A stretch of 64,000 nucleotides of DNA from Pigmentiphaga humi (GTDB lineage: Bacteria; Pseudomonadota; Gammaproteobacteria; Burkholderiales; Burkholderiaceae_B). Positions 9,043 through 17,723 of the stretch are shown one piece after another. Position numbers and translations under genes: made by a program. The notes under the pieces were generated by a model. That model had not been told where the DNA came from, did no database searches, and was given only the letters and a program-made list of their open reading frames with translations. The stretch lies in the NCBI RefSeq assembly GCF_900606115.1, contig NZ_UWPJ01000011.1:41226-105225 (forward strand), in the 5' to 3' direction. How positions within the stretch are numbered: the stretch's first letter is position 1; every line of letters starts with the position of its first letter.

Positions 9043-9666
9043 GTGGCACGTTATATTGGCCCCAAGTGTAAGCTTTCCCGCCGCGAAGGCACGGACCTCT
9101 TCCTCAAGAGCGCCCGTCGTTCGCTGGATTCCAAGTGCAAGCTCGAGAGCAAGCCCGGCCAGCATGGCCGCACCTCGGGTGCCCGTACCTCGGACTACGG
9201 TCTGCAGCTGCGTGAGAAGCAGAAGCTCAAGCGCATGTACGGCATTCTGGAAAAGCAGTTCCGCAAGTACTTCGAAGAAGCCGATCGCCGCAAGGGCAAC
9301 ACCGGCGAGAACCTGATCCAGCTGCTCGAATCGCGCCTGGACAACGTCGTCTACCGCATGGGCTTCGGCTCGACCCGCGCCGAAGCGCGCCAGCTGGTCA
9401 GCCACAAGGCCCTGATGCTGAACGGCCACACCGCCAACGTGCCTTCCATCATCGTCAAGGCCGGCGATGTCATCGCCATCCGTGAAAAGGCCAAGAAGCA
9501 GGCCCGGATCCAGGAATCGCTGCAACTGGCTTCCAGCCAGGGCATGCCGCAGTGGGTCAGCGTCGACCAGACCAAGCTCGAAGGCACCTTCAAGCAGGCT
9601 CCGGACCGCGCCGACGTCGCCCGCGACGTCAACGAATCCATGGTCGTGGAACTGTACTCGCGCTAA
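9043..9666 (+). CDS. rpsD: 30S ribosomal protein S4 (uS4)
   Basis: The 207-residue product starts [20 protein letters not shown] and contains the S4 RNA-binding motif around [23 protein letters not shown]. The GTG start at 9043 follows GAGAAAAGGATACATC. S4 nucleates 30S assembly; in E. coli it also represses the alpha operon. Gaps of 364 bases upstream and 183 bases downstream isolate it from its operon partners. Confidence 0.98.
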   Translation: MARYIGPKCKLSRREGTDLFLKSARRSLDSKCKLESKPGQHGRTSGARTSDYGLQLREKQKLKRMYGILEKQFRKYFEEADRRKGNTGENLIQLLESRLDNVVYRMGFGSTRAEARQLVSHKALMLNGHTANVPSIIVKAGDVIAIREKAKKQARIQESLQLASSQGMPQWVSVDQTKLEGTFKQAPDRADVARDVNESMVVELYSR

Positions 9667-9675
9667 TCGAACCAA

Positions 9676-9700
9676 GCCGGCGGAGAAAAACGCCGCCGGC
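9676..9700. other. GC-rich hairpin after rpsD
   Basis: An 8-bp stem GCCGGCGG (9676-9683) / CCGCCGGC (9693-9700) closes an A-rich 9-base loop. It lacks a following T run, so it is a stem-loop of uncertain role rather than a standard terminator. Repeat copy C follows at 9714. Confidence 0.6.
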
Positions 9701-9713
9701 CTGTAAAAAATAC

Positions 9714-9789
9714 CCCAGGGCACCGCGGATCCGGCTTTGCCGGTCCGCCAGTGCCGCCCCTTGAGGGGCGCGCGAAGCGCGTAGGGGTG
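9714..9789 (-). repeat. intergenic multi-hairpin repeat, copy C (rpsD-rpoA), inverted
   Basis: This is the same element as copies A, B and D but in reverse orientation. CCCAGGGC comes first, then GGATCCGGC-TTT-GCCGGTCC, then the GCCCC/GGGGC arm, and finally CGCGCGAAGCGCGTAGGGG. It is the only copy here oriented against its adjacent genes. Confidence 0.8.
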
Positions 9790-9849
9790 GGCCATTCCTC
9801 CACCAGCCTTATCGGTGTAACGAGCCGAGGGTATTGACAAGGAACATTC

Positions 9850-10836
9850 ATGGCGAACGCCGCATTTCTGAAACCGCGCAACATCGACGTCGAAGTCGTC
9901 GGCGCCAATCACGCCAAAGTGATCATGGAGCCCTTCGAGCGTGGCTACGGCCATACGCTGGGCAACGCGCTGCGCCGCATCCTGCTGTCCTCGATGGCGG
10001 GCTACGCTCCCACCGAAGTGCAGATCACCGGCGTCGTGCATGAGTACTCCGCGATCGACGGCGTGCGCGAAGACGTGGTCGACATCCTGCTGAACCTCAA
10101 GGGTGTCGTGTTCAAGCTGCACAACCGCGATGAAGTCGTCCTGACCCTGCGCAAGCAAGGTCCCGGCCTGGTCACCGCCGCCGACATCGAAGTGTCGCAC
10201 GACGTCGAGATCATCAACCCGGATCACGTCATCGCCAGCCTGACCGACAACGGCCGCCTGGAGATGCAGTTGAAGGTCGAGAAGGGCCGCGGCTACGTGC
10301 CGGGCAACCTGCGCAGCTTCGCCGACGACCATTCCCGCACCGTCGGCCGCATCGTGCTGGACGCCTCCTACAGCCCGATCCGCCGCGTCAGCTACACGGT
10401 CGAAAGCGCCCGCGTCGAACAGCGTACCGACCTGGACAAGCTGGTGCTGGACATCGAGACCAACGGCGTGATCTCGCCCGAGGAAGCCGTGCGCCAGTCG
10501 GCCCGCATCCTGATGGACCAACTGTCGGTGTTCGCCGCGCTGGAAGGCTCGACCGAAACCATCGAAGCGCCCGCCCGCGGCACGCCGCAGATCGACCCGA
10601 TCCTGCTGCGCCCGGTCGACGACCTCGAACTCACCGTGCGTTCGGCCAACTGCCTGAAGGCCGAGAACATCTACTACATCGGCGACCTGATCCAGCGTAC
10701 CGAGAACGAACTGCTCAAGACCCCGAACCTGGGCCGCAAGTCGCTCAACGAGATCAAGGAAGTGTTGGCTGCCCGTGGTTTGACCTTGGGCATGAAGCTG
10801 GAAAACTGGCCGCCTCTGGGCCTCGAGAGGCCCTGA
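9850..10836 (+). CDS. rpoA: DNA-directed RNA polymerase subunit alpha
   Basis: The 328-residue product is full length. Its N-terminal dimerisation domain includes [20 protein letters not shown]. The C-terminal alpha-CTD has the helix-hairpin-helix region [19 protein letters not shown] and [18 protein letters not shown] that binds UP elements and activators. The ATG at 9850 is preceded by a weak AAGGAACATTC. It is followed by a dense hairpin cluster before rplQ. Confidence 0.98.
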   Translation: MANAAFLKPRNIDVEVVGANHAKVIMEPFERGYGHTLGNALRRILLSSMAGYAPTEVQITGVVHEYSAIDGVREDVVDILLNLKGVVFKLHNRDEVVLTLRKQGPGLVTAADIEVSHDVEIINPDHVIASLTDNGRLEMQLKVEKGRGYVPGNLRSFADDHSRTVGRIVLDASYSPIRRVSYTVESARVEQRTDLDKLVLDIETNGVISPEEAVRQSARILMDQLSVFAALEGSTETIEAPARGTPQIDPILLRPVDDLELTVRSANCLKAENIYYIGDLIQRTENELLKTPNLGRKSLNEIKEVLAARGLTLGMKLENWPPLGLERP

Positions 10837-10839
10837 GGC

Positions 10840-10954
10840 CCCGGGCGTAGCCCGGGTTGCTGGGCAAAGCCCAGCAAGGCCAGTTTCGGCGAAGGCTAAC
10901 TTGGGCAAAGCCCAAGTTAAGGCCCGAAAGGGCCGGCCGAAGCCAAAATTGGCT
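10840..10954. repeat. cluster of five hairpins between rpoA and rplQ
   Basis: Consecutive perfect stem-loops are CCCGGGC-GTA-GCCCGGG (10840-10856), TTGCTGGGC-AAA-GCCCAGCAA (10857-10877), TAACTTGGGC-AAA-GCCCAAGTTA (10897-10919), GGCCC-GAAA-GGGCC (10921-10934) and AGCCAA-AA-TTGGCT (10941-10954). The stems differ in sequence, but two share the GGGC-AAA-GCCC core, which also resembles the CCGGC-AAA-GCCGG hairpin of the dispersed repeat. Confidence 0.85.
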
Positions 10955-11073
10955 GCAATTCAAGAAGACCTGTTTTAGAAACCTATTTTCAATACCGGCC
11001 CGCGGCACCTCGCCGATAGAAGAGCTGGAAACCCCGCGGCACGGCCGCTTCTAGATTCATAAAGGAAGTCATC

Positions 11074-11460
11074 ATGCGTCACCGTCACGGTCTCCGTAAA
11101 CTGAACCGCACCAGCAGCCACCGTCTGGCCATGTTCCGCAACATGGCTGTCTCGCTGCTCACGCACGAAGCCATCAAGACCACCCTGCCTAAGGCCAAGG
11201 AACTGCGCCGCATCGTCGAGCCGCTGATCACCCTGGGCAAGGAACCCACCCTGGCCAACAAGCGCCTGGCCTTCGCCCGCCTGCGCGACCGCGACCTGGT
11301 GGTCAAGCTGTTCGCCGAGATCGGCCCCCGCTTCAAGGAGCGCAACGGCGGCTACACCCGCATCCTGAAGATGGGCTTCCGTCAAGGCGACAACGCCCCG
11401 ATGGCCTATATGGAACTGGTCGACCGCGCGCCGGAAGGCGAAGTGGCCGAAACGGAATAA
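11074..11460 (+). CDS. rplQ: 50S ribosomal protein L17 (bL17)
   Basis: The 128-residue product starts [20 protein letters not shown] and contains the L17 segment [20 protein letters not shown]17 lies near the exit of the peptide tunnel. It is the last gene of the alpha block, 237 bases after rpoA, with AAAGGAAGTCATC upstream of ATG 11074. It is followed by repeat copy D and a strong terminator. Confidence 0.98.
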   Translation: MRHRHGLRKLNRTSSHRLAMFRNMAVSLLTHEAIKTTLPKAKELRRIVEPLITLGKEPTLANKRLAFARLRDRDLVVKLFAEIGPRFKERNGGYTRILKMGFRQGDNAPMAYMELVDRAPEGEVAETE

Positions 11461-11463
11461 GGT

Positions 11464-11543
11464 CCCCCCCTACGCGCTTACGCGCGCCCCCCAGGGGGCG
11501 AAACTGGCGGACTGGCAAAGCTAGATCCGCGGTTTCCTGGGTC
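11464..11543 (+). repeat. intergenic multi-hairpin repeat, copy D (after rplQ)
   Basis: It starts 3 bases after the rplQ stop, with the same layout as copies A and B: CCCCCC-TACGCGCTTACGCGCG, then GCCCCCC/AGGGGGC. The CTGGC-AAA-GCTAG arm is partly degenerate, and the element ends CCTGGGT just before the terminator. Confidence 0.8.
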
Positions 11544-11550
11544 TAAACAG

Positions 11551-11586
11551 AATCCCCATGCGACGTGCGTCTCATGGGGATTTTTC
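11551..11586 (+). terminator. rho-independent terminator of the alpha operon
   Basis: A perfect 10-bp stem AATCCCCATG (11551-11560) / CATGGGGATT (11573-11582) with a 12-base loop is followed by a T run to 11585. It separates rplQ from the convergent Bug gene at 11605. Confidence 0.88.
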
Positions 11587-11604
11587 TTTGTTTGCGGGCG
11601 GGAT

Positions 11605-12600
11605 TTATTCGGGCTTGACGCCGGCCATTTCGAAGGCGTCGCGCAGGACCGCCATGTCGTTCTTCAGTGCCGCGCCGAAGGCTTCGGGCGTGCTGCCGAT
11701 GACGCTCCAATGCTGTTCGTCGATCTTGGCGCGAATGTCGGGCTGCTGCAGGACCGTGTTGAAGGTCTGCGCCAGCTTGGCGACGATGGGGGCCGGCGTG
11801 CCGTTGGGGGCGACGAAGCCCATCCAGTTGCCGAAGGGCCGGAAGTTCGGCAGGGCTTCGGTAATGGCCGGCACGTCGGGATGCAGCGGATGGCGCGTCG
11901 GCGACATGAAGGCGAGCACCTTGATCTGGCCGGCCTTCCACTGGCCCAGCAGGCTGCCTACGCTCAGGATGGTCGTATCCAGCCGGCCCGCCAGCAGTTC
12001 GATGGCGATCTGGCCCGCGCCCTGGTAGGGCACGTGCATCATGTCCACGCCGGCGGCCGCCTTGAACTGTTCGCCCAGGATGTGGTTGAACGAGCCGTTG
12101 CCGACGCTGGCGTAGTTGGTCTTGCCGGGGTTGCGCCTGAGGTAGTCGATGAATTCGCGCGGGGTGTTGGCCGGCACTTTGGTGCTGACCATGAGGGCCA
12201 CGGGAATGTCCGCGACGGCGGTGATCGGCGTGAAGTTCTTGAGCGGATCGTAGGGCAGGTCCTTGCGCAGGAAGCTGTTGAGCAGGAAGGCCGAGGTGGT
12301 GGTCAGGTGGATGGTGTAGCCGTCGGCGGCGGCGCGGGCGGCCTGGCCGGTGCCGATGATGCCGTTGGCGCCGGGCTTGTTCTCGAAGACCAGCGGCTGC
12401 CCCAGGATCTTGGCCGCGCGTTCCGACATCAGCCGGCCGATGGCGTCGATGGGCGATCCGCTGGGGTAGGGAAAGACCACGTGGATGGGGCGGGTGGGGT
12501 AGGCCTGCGTTTGAGTCTGGTTCTGGGCATGGGCCAGGAACGGCGCGGCGAGCGTGGCGCATGCGAGGGCGCAGGCGAGGCGACGAAGCGTGGGTCTCAT
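11605..12600 (-). CDS. Bug/TctC-family periplasmic solute-binding protein
   Basis: This 331-residue product has a Sec signal peptide (MRPTLRRLACALACATLAAP, cleavage after AHA). The Bug-family hallmarks are YPTRPIHVVFPYPSGSPIDAIGR at the N-terminus and PYQGAGQIAIELLAGRLD in the middle. Bug proteins capture small carboxylated compounds, usually for a TctAB-type carrier encoded elsewhere. The ATG at 12600 follows GGAGGATTCAACC. It is the last gene of a leftward operon with the esterase, amidohydrolase and monooxygenase, so the ligand is probably their substrate; its identity is unknown. Confidence 0.92.
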   Translation of the reverse strand: MRPTLRRLACALACATLAAPFLAHAQNQTQTQAYPTRPIHVVFPYPSGSPIDAIGRLMSERAAKILGQPLVFENKPGANGIIGTGQAARAAADGYTIHLTTTSAFLLNSFLRKDLPYDPLKNFTPITAVADIPVALMVSTKVPANTPREFIDYLRRNPGKTNYASVGNGSFNHILGEQFKAAAGVDMMHVPYQGAGQIAIELLAGRLDTTILSVGSLLGQWKAGQIKVLAFMSPTRHPLHPDVPAITEALPNFRPFGNWMGFVAPNGTPAPIVAKLAQTFNTVLQQPDIRAKIDEQHWSVIGSTPEAFGAALKNDMAVLRDAFEMAGVKPE

Positions 12601-12635
12601 GGTTGAATCCTCCGGGGATGGGGTGGGCGTCCGGG

Positions 12636-13628
12636 TCATGGCCTGGACATGTTGTCGGCATGCGGGGCGGGCGAACCGTGCAGGAGCTCGCCGAACGCCT
12701 CGCAGATGGTGTCGTTGGCGCGGCGCGCCGATTCCGAGGCTTCGAAGAAGCCGAAGAAGGGATGGAACATGTCTTCGAAGCGCAGGATGCGCGTGGCCAC
12801 GCCCGCTGCCGCGAGGCGGGCGCCGTAGGCCTGGCCTTCGCCGTAGAGCGGATCGTGCCCGGCCAGGGCGATGACCGTGGCCGGCAGGCCGGACAGGTCG
12901 GCCGCGCGCAGGGGCGAGGGCGGAAAGCCTGCTGCCTCGTCCATGCGGGAGCCCATGTACAGGCGCGCGATGTCGCGCAGGTCGGCGGGCGTGAGCATGG
13001 GGTAATCGTCGCCGCCCGGCCGTTCCAGCGGGCGGGTGTCGCGCGCCATGTCCACCCCGGGCACGACCAGCAACTGCGCGGCGAGCCGCAGGCCGCGGGT
13101 GCGGCATTGCAGGGCGGCGCTGGCGGCCAGGTTGGCGCCAGCGCTTTCGCCCGCGATGGCGACCTGCGCGTGGGATCCGCCCAACTGCGTCGCGTGCGCC
13201 GAGGCCCACAGCGTCGCGGCGAGCGCGTCGTCGTGCGCGGCGGGGTAGGGATGCTCGGGGGCGAGCCGGTAGTCGACCGAGACCACGATGGCGCGCAGGT
13301 CGCGGCACAGTTTGCGCGCGATGTCGTCCATCAGTTCGACGCTGCCCAGCACGAAGCCGCCGCCGTGGAAGAAAACGACGATGGGCAGCGGGCCGGATGC
13401 GGCAGGCGGCTCGTAGATCCTGACCGGAACGCTCACGCCGCCGTGCTGCGCCACCACATTCCGCACGCGCCCGACCTCCGGCAGCGGATGCCGCTGCCGG
13501 GCCTGCATGATCGCCTGCGTCATGCGGGCGCGCGCTTGCGGCGCCGAGCCGGAGAAGGGCGGCGGCGCGCCGCGCGCGCGCAGGGCAGCGACGATGGCCG
13601 CCAGTTGCGGATCCAGCGGCGTGCTCAT
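12636..13628 (-). CDS. alpha/beta hydrolase, hormone-sensitive-lipase (acetyl-hydrolase) family
   Basis: The 330-residue product has the HSL-family oxyanion motif HGGGFVLG and the nucleophile motif GESAGAN. The acid LAGHDPLYGEG and histidine MFHPF complete a Ser-Asp-His triad. The start codon at 13628 overlaps the amidohydrolase stop by ATGA, showing translational coupling. A carboxylester or amide substrate from the same pathway is likely; the exact compound cannot be read from the sequence. Confidence 0.9.
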   Translation of the reverse strand: MSTPLDPQLAAIVAALRARGAPPPFSGSAPQARARMTQAIMQARQRHPLPEVGRVRNVVAQHGGVSVPVRIYEPPAASGPLPIVVFFHGGGFVLGSVELMDDIARKLCRDLRAIVVSVDYRLAPEHPYPAAHDDALAATLWASAHATQLGGSHAQVAIAGESAGANLAASAALQCRTRGLRLAAQLLVVPGVDMARDTRPLERPGGDDYPMLTPADLRDIARLYMGSRMDEAAGFPPSPLRAADLSGLPATVIALAGHDPLYGEGQAYGARLAAAGVATRILRFEDMFHPFFGFFEASESARRANDTICEAFGELLHGSPAPHADNMSRP

Positions 13629-14965
13629 GCCGGCAATTCCATGACATAAGCCTGCGAAGCCCGCGCGCGCGCCATCAAGGCCTCGAGATCGATGTCGAGC
13701 ATGCGGCCGGCCCGCTTGACCGCGCGGCCGGCGACGAACACCGAGTCGACGTTGCCGGGATGGGCGGCCAGCACGACCGCGCCGACGGCATCGCACACCG
13801 GGGCCAGGTTCAGGTCCCCGGTGCGGACGAAGATGATGTCCGCCTGCTTGCCCGGCGTCAGCGAGCCGACCTTGTCGCCCAGGCCGTTGGCATGCGCGCC
13901 GGCCACGGTGGCGAACTCGAGCACGTCGCGCATGGTCAGCGTGGCGGGCGCGTCGGGCTCCCGCGAATGGCGGCCGCCCATCCACGAACGGTAGTAGGCG
14001 AAGGCCAGGCGCATCTGGGTGAACATGTCGCCCGAGCACTTGGTTTCGGTGTCGCCGCTGAGGCTGGGGCGGATGCCGGCGGCCAGCAGGCGGTCGAAGG
14101 GAATGTCGCCGATGCCCTGGGCGTTCATTTCGCAGTGCACGCCCAGCGAGGCGCTGACGCCGGCGTCGGCCATCATCGAGATCTCGTCGCGGCCGCAGCA
14201 GCAGCAATGCACGAAGGTCAGGTCGGGGCCGAGCGCGCGCTCGCGTTCCATCTGCGCGATCGCGCGCACGGGCGCGTTGCGCGCGTAGGCGCCCATGTGG
14301 ATGCTGGAACGGATGCCCAGTTCGCGCGCCAGCCGCAGGTCGGCCAGCCAGGTTTCCCGGCGCGCCATCTCGGGGCCGCGCGCCGCCATGGCGAGCGTCA
14401 GCAACTGGTCGTCCGAAGAGAAGTATTCCTTGCGCAGGCGCCGGATGTCTTCGGGATGGCCGCGCTGGCTGTCGAACATCCAGCTGGCGCCGTCGACCAG
14501 CGGCCAGCCATGGCCGAACACCGCCCGCAAGCCGGCGTCGCGCAGCGCGTGGATGGCGGCGTCGCTGTGCTCCGGGCTGTTCTGCACGTGCGACCAGTCC
14601 ATCATGGTCGTGATGCCGCCGTCGAGCGCGGATACCGCGCCCAGCAGCGTGCCGGTATAGACGTCCTCGGTGCGGAACGCCGCGCCTTTGGCGCCCAGCA
14701 TTTCCGCGAAGTAGATCTGCGGGTCGATGTCGGCATAGCGGTGCCGCACGCAGCTCTGCCAAGTGTGGCGGTGCGTATCGACGAAACCCGGCAGCACGAT
14801 CATGCCGCCGGCGTCGATCTGTTCGGCGTCGTCCACGCGCAGCTCCGGCGCGACGGCGGCGATGCGCTCGTCTTCGACCAGCAAGTCGCCGCGCGGCAGC
14901 TCGCCGATGCGGGGATCCATGCTGAGGATCCATCCGCCCTTGATGAGTTGGCGGCGCGGGCTCAT
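13625..14965 (-). CDS. amidohydrolase-superfamily deaminase/hydrolase (AtzA/TrzA/SsnA-like)
   Basis: The 446-residue product has the metal-dependent hydrolase pattern. DTHRHTW (HxH) follows a beta-sandwich start (GGMIVLPGFVDTHRH). Further His ligands are in SSIHMGAY and FVHCCCCGRD, and the Asp is in LSGDTETKCSGDM. The closest subfamily is that of cytosine-deaminase and chlorohydrolase enzymes acting on N-heterocycles or amino-aromatics. It overlaps both neighbours by ATGA. The run of four cysteines after the metal His (HCCCCG) is unusual. Confidence 0.88.
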   Translation of the reverse strand: MSPRRQLIKGGWILSMDPRIGELPRGDLLVEDERIAAVAPELRVDDAEQIDAGGMIVLPGFVDTHRHTWQSCVRHRYADIDPQIYFAEMLGAKGAAFRTEDVYTGTLLGAVSALDGGITTMMDWSHVQNSPEHSDAAIHALRDAGLRAVFGHGWPLVDGASWMFDSQRGHPEDIRRLRKEYFSSDDQLLTLAMAARGPEMARRETWLADLRLARELGIRSSIHMGAYARNAPVRAIAQMERERALGPDLTFVHCCCCGRDEISMMADAGVSASLGVHCEMNAQGIGDIPFDRLLAAGIRPSLSGDTETKCSGDMFTQMRLAFAYYRSWMGGRHSREPDAPATLTMRDVLEFATVAGAHANGLGDKVGSLTPGKQADIIFVRTGDLNLAPVCDAVGAVVLAAHPGNVDSVFVAGRAVKRAGRMLDIDLEALMARARASQAYVMELPA

Positions 14966-16473
14966 GGCTGGAGCCCCCGCAGCCAGCGGCCGAGTTCCGC
15001 GCGCGCCTGTGCGGCGCCCTGAGCGGGGTCCGTGCCGGCCCAGGCGACGTAGGCGTCGGGGCGCACCAGCAGCCCCGTGACGCCGCGCAGCTCGGCCGGG
15101 ACCCTGCCCAGCCGCGCCTGCATGCGCCTTACCGGCAGGCCGTCCAGCGGCAGCGCGTCGAACTGGCCGGAATAGCCTTCCAGGTCGAGCAGGACGAACT
15201 CCCGCCGGCGCAGCAGTTCGGTCAGCCGCAGAGGTTCGCCTTCCAGGGGCAGGACGTCGATGTCGGGCGCGCGGCATCCCGCCAGTGCATGGCTGCCCGG
15301 CGGCCGCGGATAGGGCTGCGACAGCCCGCACAGCTCCAGCACCAGCTTGCGCTGCACGTCGGGCTGGGGAATGACTTCGCTTTGCATGCGGCGCTTGAGG
15401 GCCACGCCTTCTTCGCCGAAGTTGAATTGCAGCGCGCACTGGGCCATGACGCTGGCCAGCAGTTCGCGCATCACGGGCAGGCGTTCGTCGTTGTAGCTGT
15501 CCAGGGTCTCGGCGGGGGCGGTGCCCTTGAGCACGTTGGCCAGCTTCCATCCCAGGTTGAAGGCGTCCTGCAGGCAGAAGTTCATGCCGACGCCGCTGGC
15601 CGGGTAGTGGATGCGGGCCGACTCCCCCACCAGGAACACGCGGCCGCTGCGCAGCGCGGGGACGGCGCGCATCTGGTCGTCGAAGCGCGAGGCCCACCGA
15701 TGGCTGCGTATGCCGTAGTCGGTGCCGTGCACGTCGCGTATGCATTGCAGCGCCTCGTCCAGCGTGACGGGATCGTCCTTGGCGGCGTGGCGCCGGTCGC
15801 GGTGCACGATGTTGAAGCGGGTGATGCCCTCGCCGAAGGCGTAGCCGCGCACCCAGCCCATTTCGTTGTCGACGTTGATGCGCCCGCCCGGCCACGGCGC
15901 GTCCAGCTCGGCGTCGAAGACGATGCCGCGGAACGTGCCCGAGCGGCCCTCGAACGGCAGGTCGAGCGCCTTGCGGACCGCGCTGCGGCCGCCGTCCGCG
16001 CCGACGACGTAGCTTGCCCGGATGCGCGCGACGCGTCCGCTGGTATCCACGGTCTCGACTTCCACCCCGTCGCCATCCTGGCTCAGGCCGCGCACTTCCA
16101 CGCCGCGCTGGATCTGCGCACCGCTTTCGACGGCCCAGTCCCAGAGCAGCGCTTCAGTTTCATTCTGCGGCAGCCCGAGCGTGACGCCGAAGCGCGACTC
16201 GAAGTAATGCCATTCGATCGGGTGGAAGCCCGCCCAGATGTGGGACGGGCGGAAGGGATAGGGGCTGATGCGCCGCGTCCTTTCCACGAAGCGGCCGGCA
16301 ATGCCGCGCGCATCGAACAGTTCGAGGACGCGTGGCAGCAGGGTGCCGGCGCGCGACTGCACGCCCTCGGTGCGCCGTTCCAGCACCAGCGTCCGCGCGC
16401 CCGATCCCGCCAGCTCCGCGGCCGTGACCAGGCCCGACGGGCCTCCGCCTACAACAATGGCATCCCACTGCAT
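14962..16473 (-). CDS. FAD-dependent aromatic monooxygenase (PheA/TfdB/MhpA-like)
   Basis: The 503-residue product has an N-terminal FAD-binding motif GGGPSGLVTAAELAGSGAR, the mid-chain DG motif in YVVGADGGRSAVRKAL, and the C-terminal GD-type motif VGESARIHYPASGVGMNFCLQDA. A short thioredoxin-like C-terminal tail is also present. The family hydroxylates aromatic or heteroaromatic rings using NAD(P)H and O2. It is the first gene of the leftward catabolic operon and is divergent from a LysR regulator. Confidence 0.92.
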   Translation of the reverse strand: MQWDAIVVGGGPSGLVTAAELAGSGARTLVLERRTEGVQSRAGTLLPRVLELFDARGIAGRFVERTRRISPYPFRPSHIWAGFHPIEWHYFESRFGVTLGLPQNETEALLWDWAVESGAQIQRGVEVRGLSQDGDGVEVETVDTSGRVARIRASYVVGADGGRSAVRKALDLPFEGRSGTFRGIVFDAELDAPWPGGRINVDNEMGWVRGYAFGEGITRFNIVHRDRRHAAKDDPVTLDEALQCIRDVHGTDYGIRSHRWASRFDDQMRAVPALRSGRVFLVGESARIHYPASGVGMNFCLQDAFNLGWKLANVLKGTAPAETLDSYNDERLPVMRELLASVMAQCALQFNFGEEGVALKRRMQSEVIPQPDVQRKLVLELCGLSQPYPRPPGSHALAGCRAPDIDVLPLEGEPLRLTELLRRREFVLLDLEGYSGQFDALPLDGLPVRRMQARLGRVPAELRGVTGLLVRPDAYVAWAGTDPAQGAAQARAELGRWLRGLQP

Positions 16474-16570
16474 GTCTTGTCTCCTGCGTGGCGGCGCAAC
16501 GATGCGCGCGCCTGTTTTCCCGGCCCGGGGGCCGCCGGATACGCATGGTGGCGTTGGCCTGGACGTGCGT

Positions 16571-16600
16571 AAAGTTAATTGTTTAAATTCGACTCATTTG
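16571..16600. promoter_or_regulatory. AT-rich divergent control region with inverted repeat (LysR-type box candidate)
   Basis: Between the monooxygenase and LysR genes lies an AT-rich stretch with an AATT-N5-AATT inverted repeat at 16577-16589. Such a motif between a LysR gene and its divergent operon is the expected place for regulator binding. The exact contacts are not provable here. Confidence 0.4.
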
Positions 16601-16620
16601 CCAGATAAATAGGTTGGGCA

Positions 16621-17619
16621 GTGCGATTCAACAAACTGGACTTGAACCTGCTGGTGGTGCTGGACGCCCTGCTGGCCACCCACAGCGTCAGCCGCGCGGC
16701 CGAACGCTTGTTCCTGAGCCAGCCCGCGACCAGCCTGGCGCTGGGAAGGCTGCGCGAATACTTTGCCGACGAGCTGCTGGTGCCGGTGGGCAAGACGCTG
16801 GTGCCGACGCCGCTGGCCGAGCAACTGGTCAAGCCCGTGCGCGACGTGCTGCTGCAGATCCAGGCCGTCACGCGCGCCCGCCCCACCTTCGATCCCGCTA
16901 CCGCGACCCGCCGCTTCACCATCGAGTCCTCGGACTACGTGATCACCGTGCTGCTGTCCGAGGTGGTGCGGCGCGCCGCGCGGCTGGCGCCGCTGATGCA
17001 GTTCGACCTGCGGGCCATCAGCCCGCAGACGCGCGAACATCTGGACAGCGGCGATATTGAACTGCTGGTTGCGCCGGAGTTCGCCGTCGTCGCAGGCCAT
17101 CCGTCCGAGCCCCTGTTCGAGGACGACTTCTCCTGCCTGGCCTGTATCGAGCACGGCGGCGCCGGCACCGGCATGACCGCGGAGCGCTACTTCGAATCCG
17201 CCCACGTCGGCGTGGAGTGGGGCGGCGGCCGGCGCATCACCTACGACGCCAAGATGATCGCCACCGGGCCGCAAGTGCGCCGCCAGGACGTCATCGCGCC
17301 CAACTTCACGCTGGTGCCCGAACTGGTGATGGGCACGTCGCGGATCGCCACGCTGCCCACGCGCCTGGCCCGCCACATGGCCGCGCGCTATCCGCTGCGC
17401 GTATTGCCATGCCCGATCCCGATCCCGCGCTTTTTCGAGAACCTGCAGTGGCACAAGTACCAGGAGCGCGACCCGGCGATCTCCTGGCTGCGCGCCCTGA
17501 TCCGGGAGACCGCGCAAGGGCTGCCGCCGCTGGCCGGCCTGGCCGCGTCCGGCCGGCGCGGGCGCGGCGCGGGGCGGGCTCCCGCGCACGGCAAGGCGCG
17601 GCCGCGGCGCGCGGACTGA
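16621..17619 (+). CDS. LysR-family regulator of the divergent catabolic operon
   Basis: The 332-residue product begins at GTG 16621. It has an N-terminal winged HTH of the NodD-like subgroup (FNKLDLNLLVVLDALLATHS, then SRAAERLFLSQPATS) and a C-terminal effector domain. The last 35 residues are Arg/Gly/Ala-rich (GRRGRGAGRAPAHGKARPRR) and look disordered. Divergence from the monooxygenase gene with a 147-base shared gap suggests it controls 16473-11605. Confidence 0.92.
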   Translation: MRFNKLDLNLLVVLDALLATHSVSRAAERLFLSQPATSLALGRLREYFADELLVPVGKTLVPTPLAEQLVKPVRDVLLQIQAVTRARPTFDPATATRRFTIESSDYVITVLLSEVVRRAARLAPLMQFDLRAISPQTREHLDSGDIELLVAPEFAVVAGHPSEPLFEDDFSCLACIEHGGAGTGMTAERYFESAHVGVEWGGGRRITYDAKMIATGPQVRRQDVIAPNFTLVPELVMGTSRIATLPTRLARHMAARYPLRVLPCPIPIPRFFENLQWHKYQERDPAISWLRALIRETAQGLPPLAGLAASGRRGRGAGRAPAHGKARPRRAD

Positions 17620-17723
17620 GCCGGGCTCGACCCGGCATCATCCCGATGCCGGGCGGCGCCATTCCAGTGTATGGTGAACGCCGATCGCGGATTCCCATTC
17701 CTCCCACACGCCACGAGGTCGCC

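Noticed and set aside
9676..9700. Rho-independent terminator after rpsD
   Set aside because: The stem is strong but no T run follows, so it is reported only as a hairpin.
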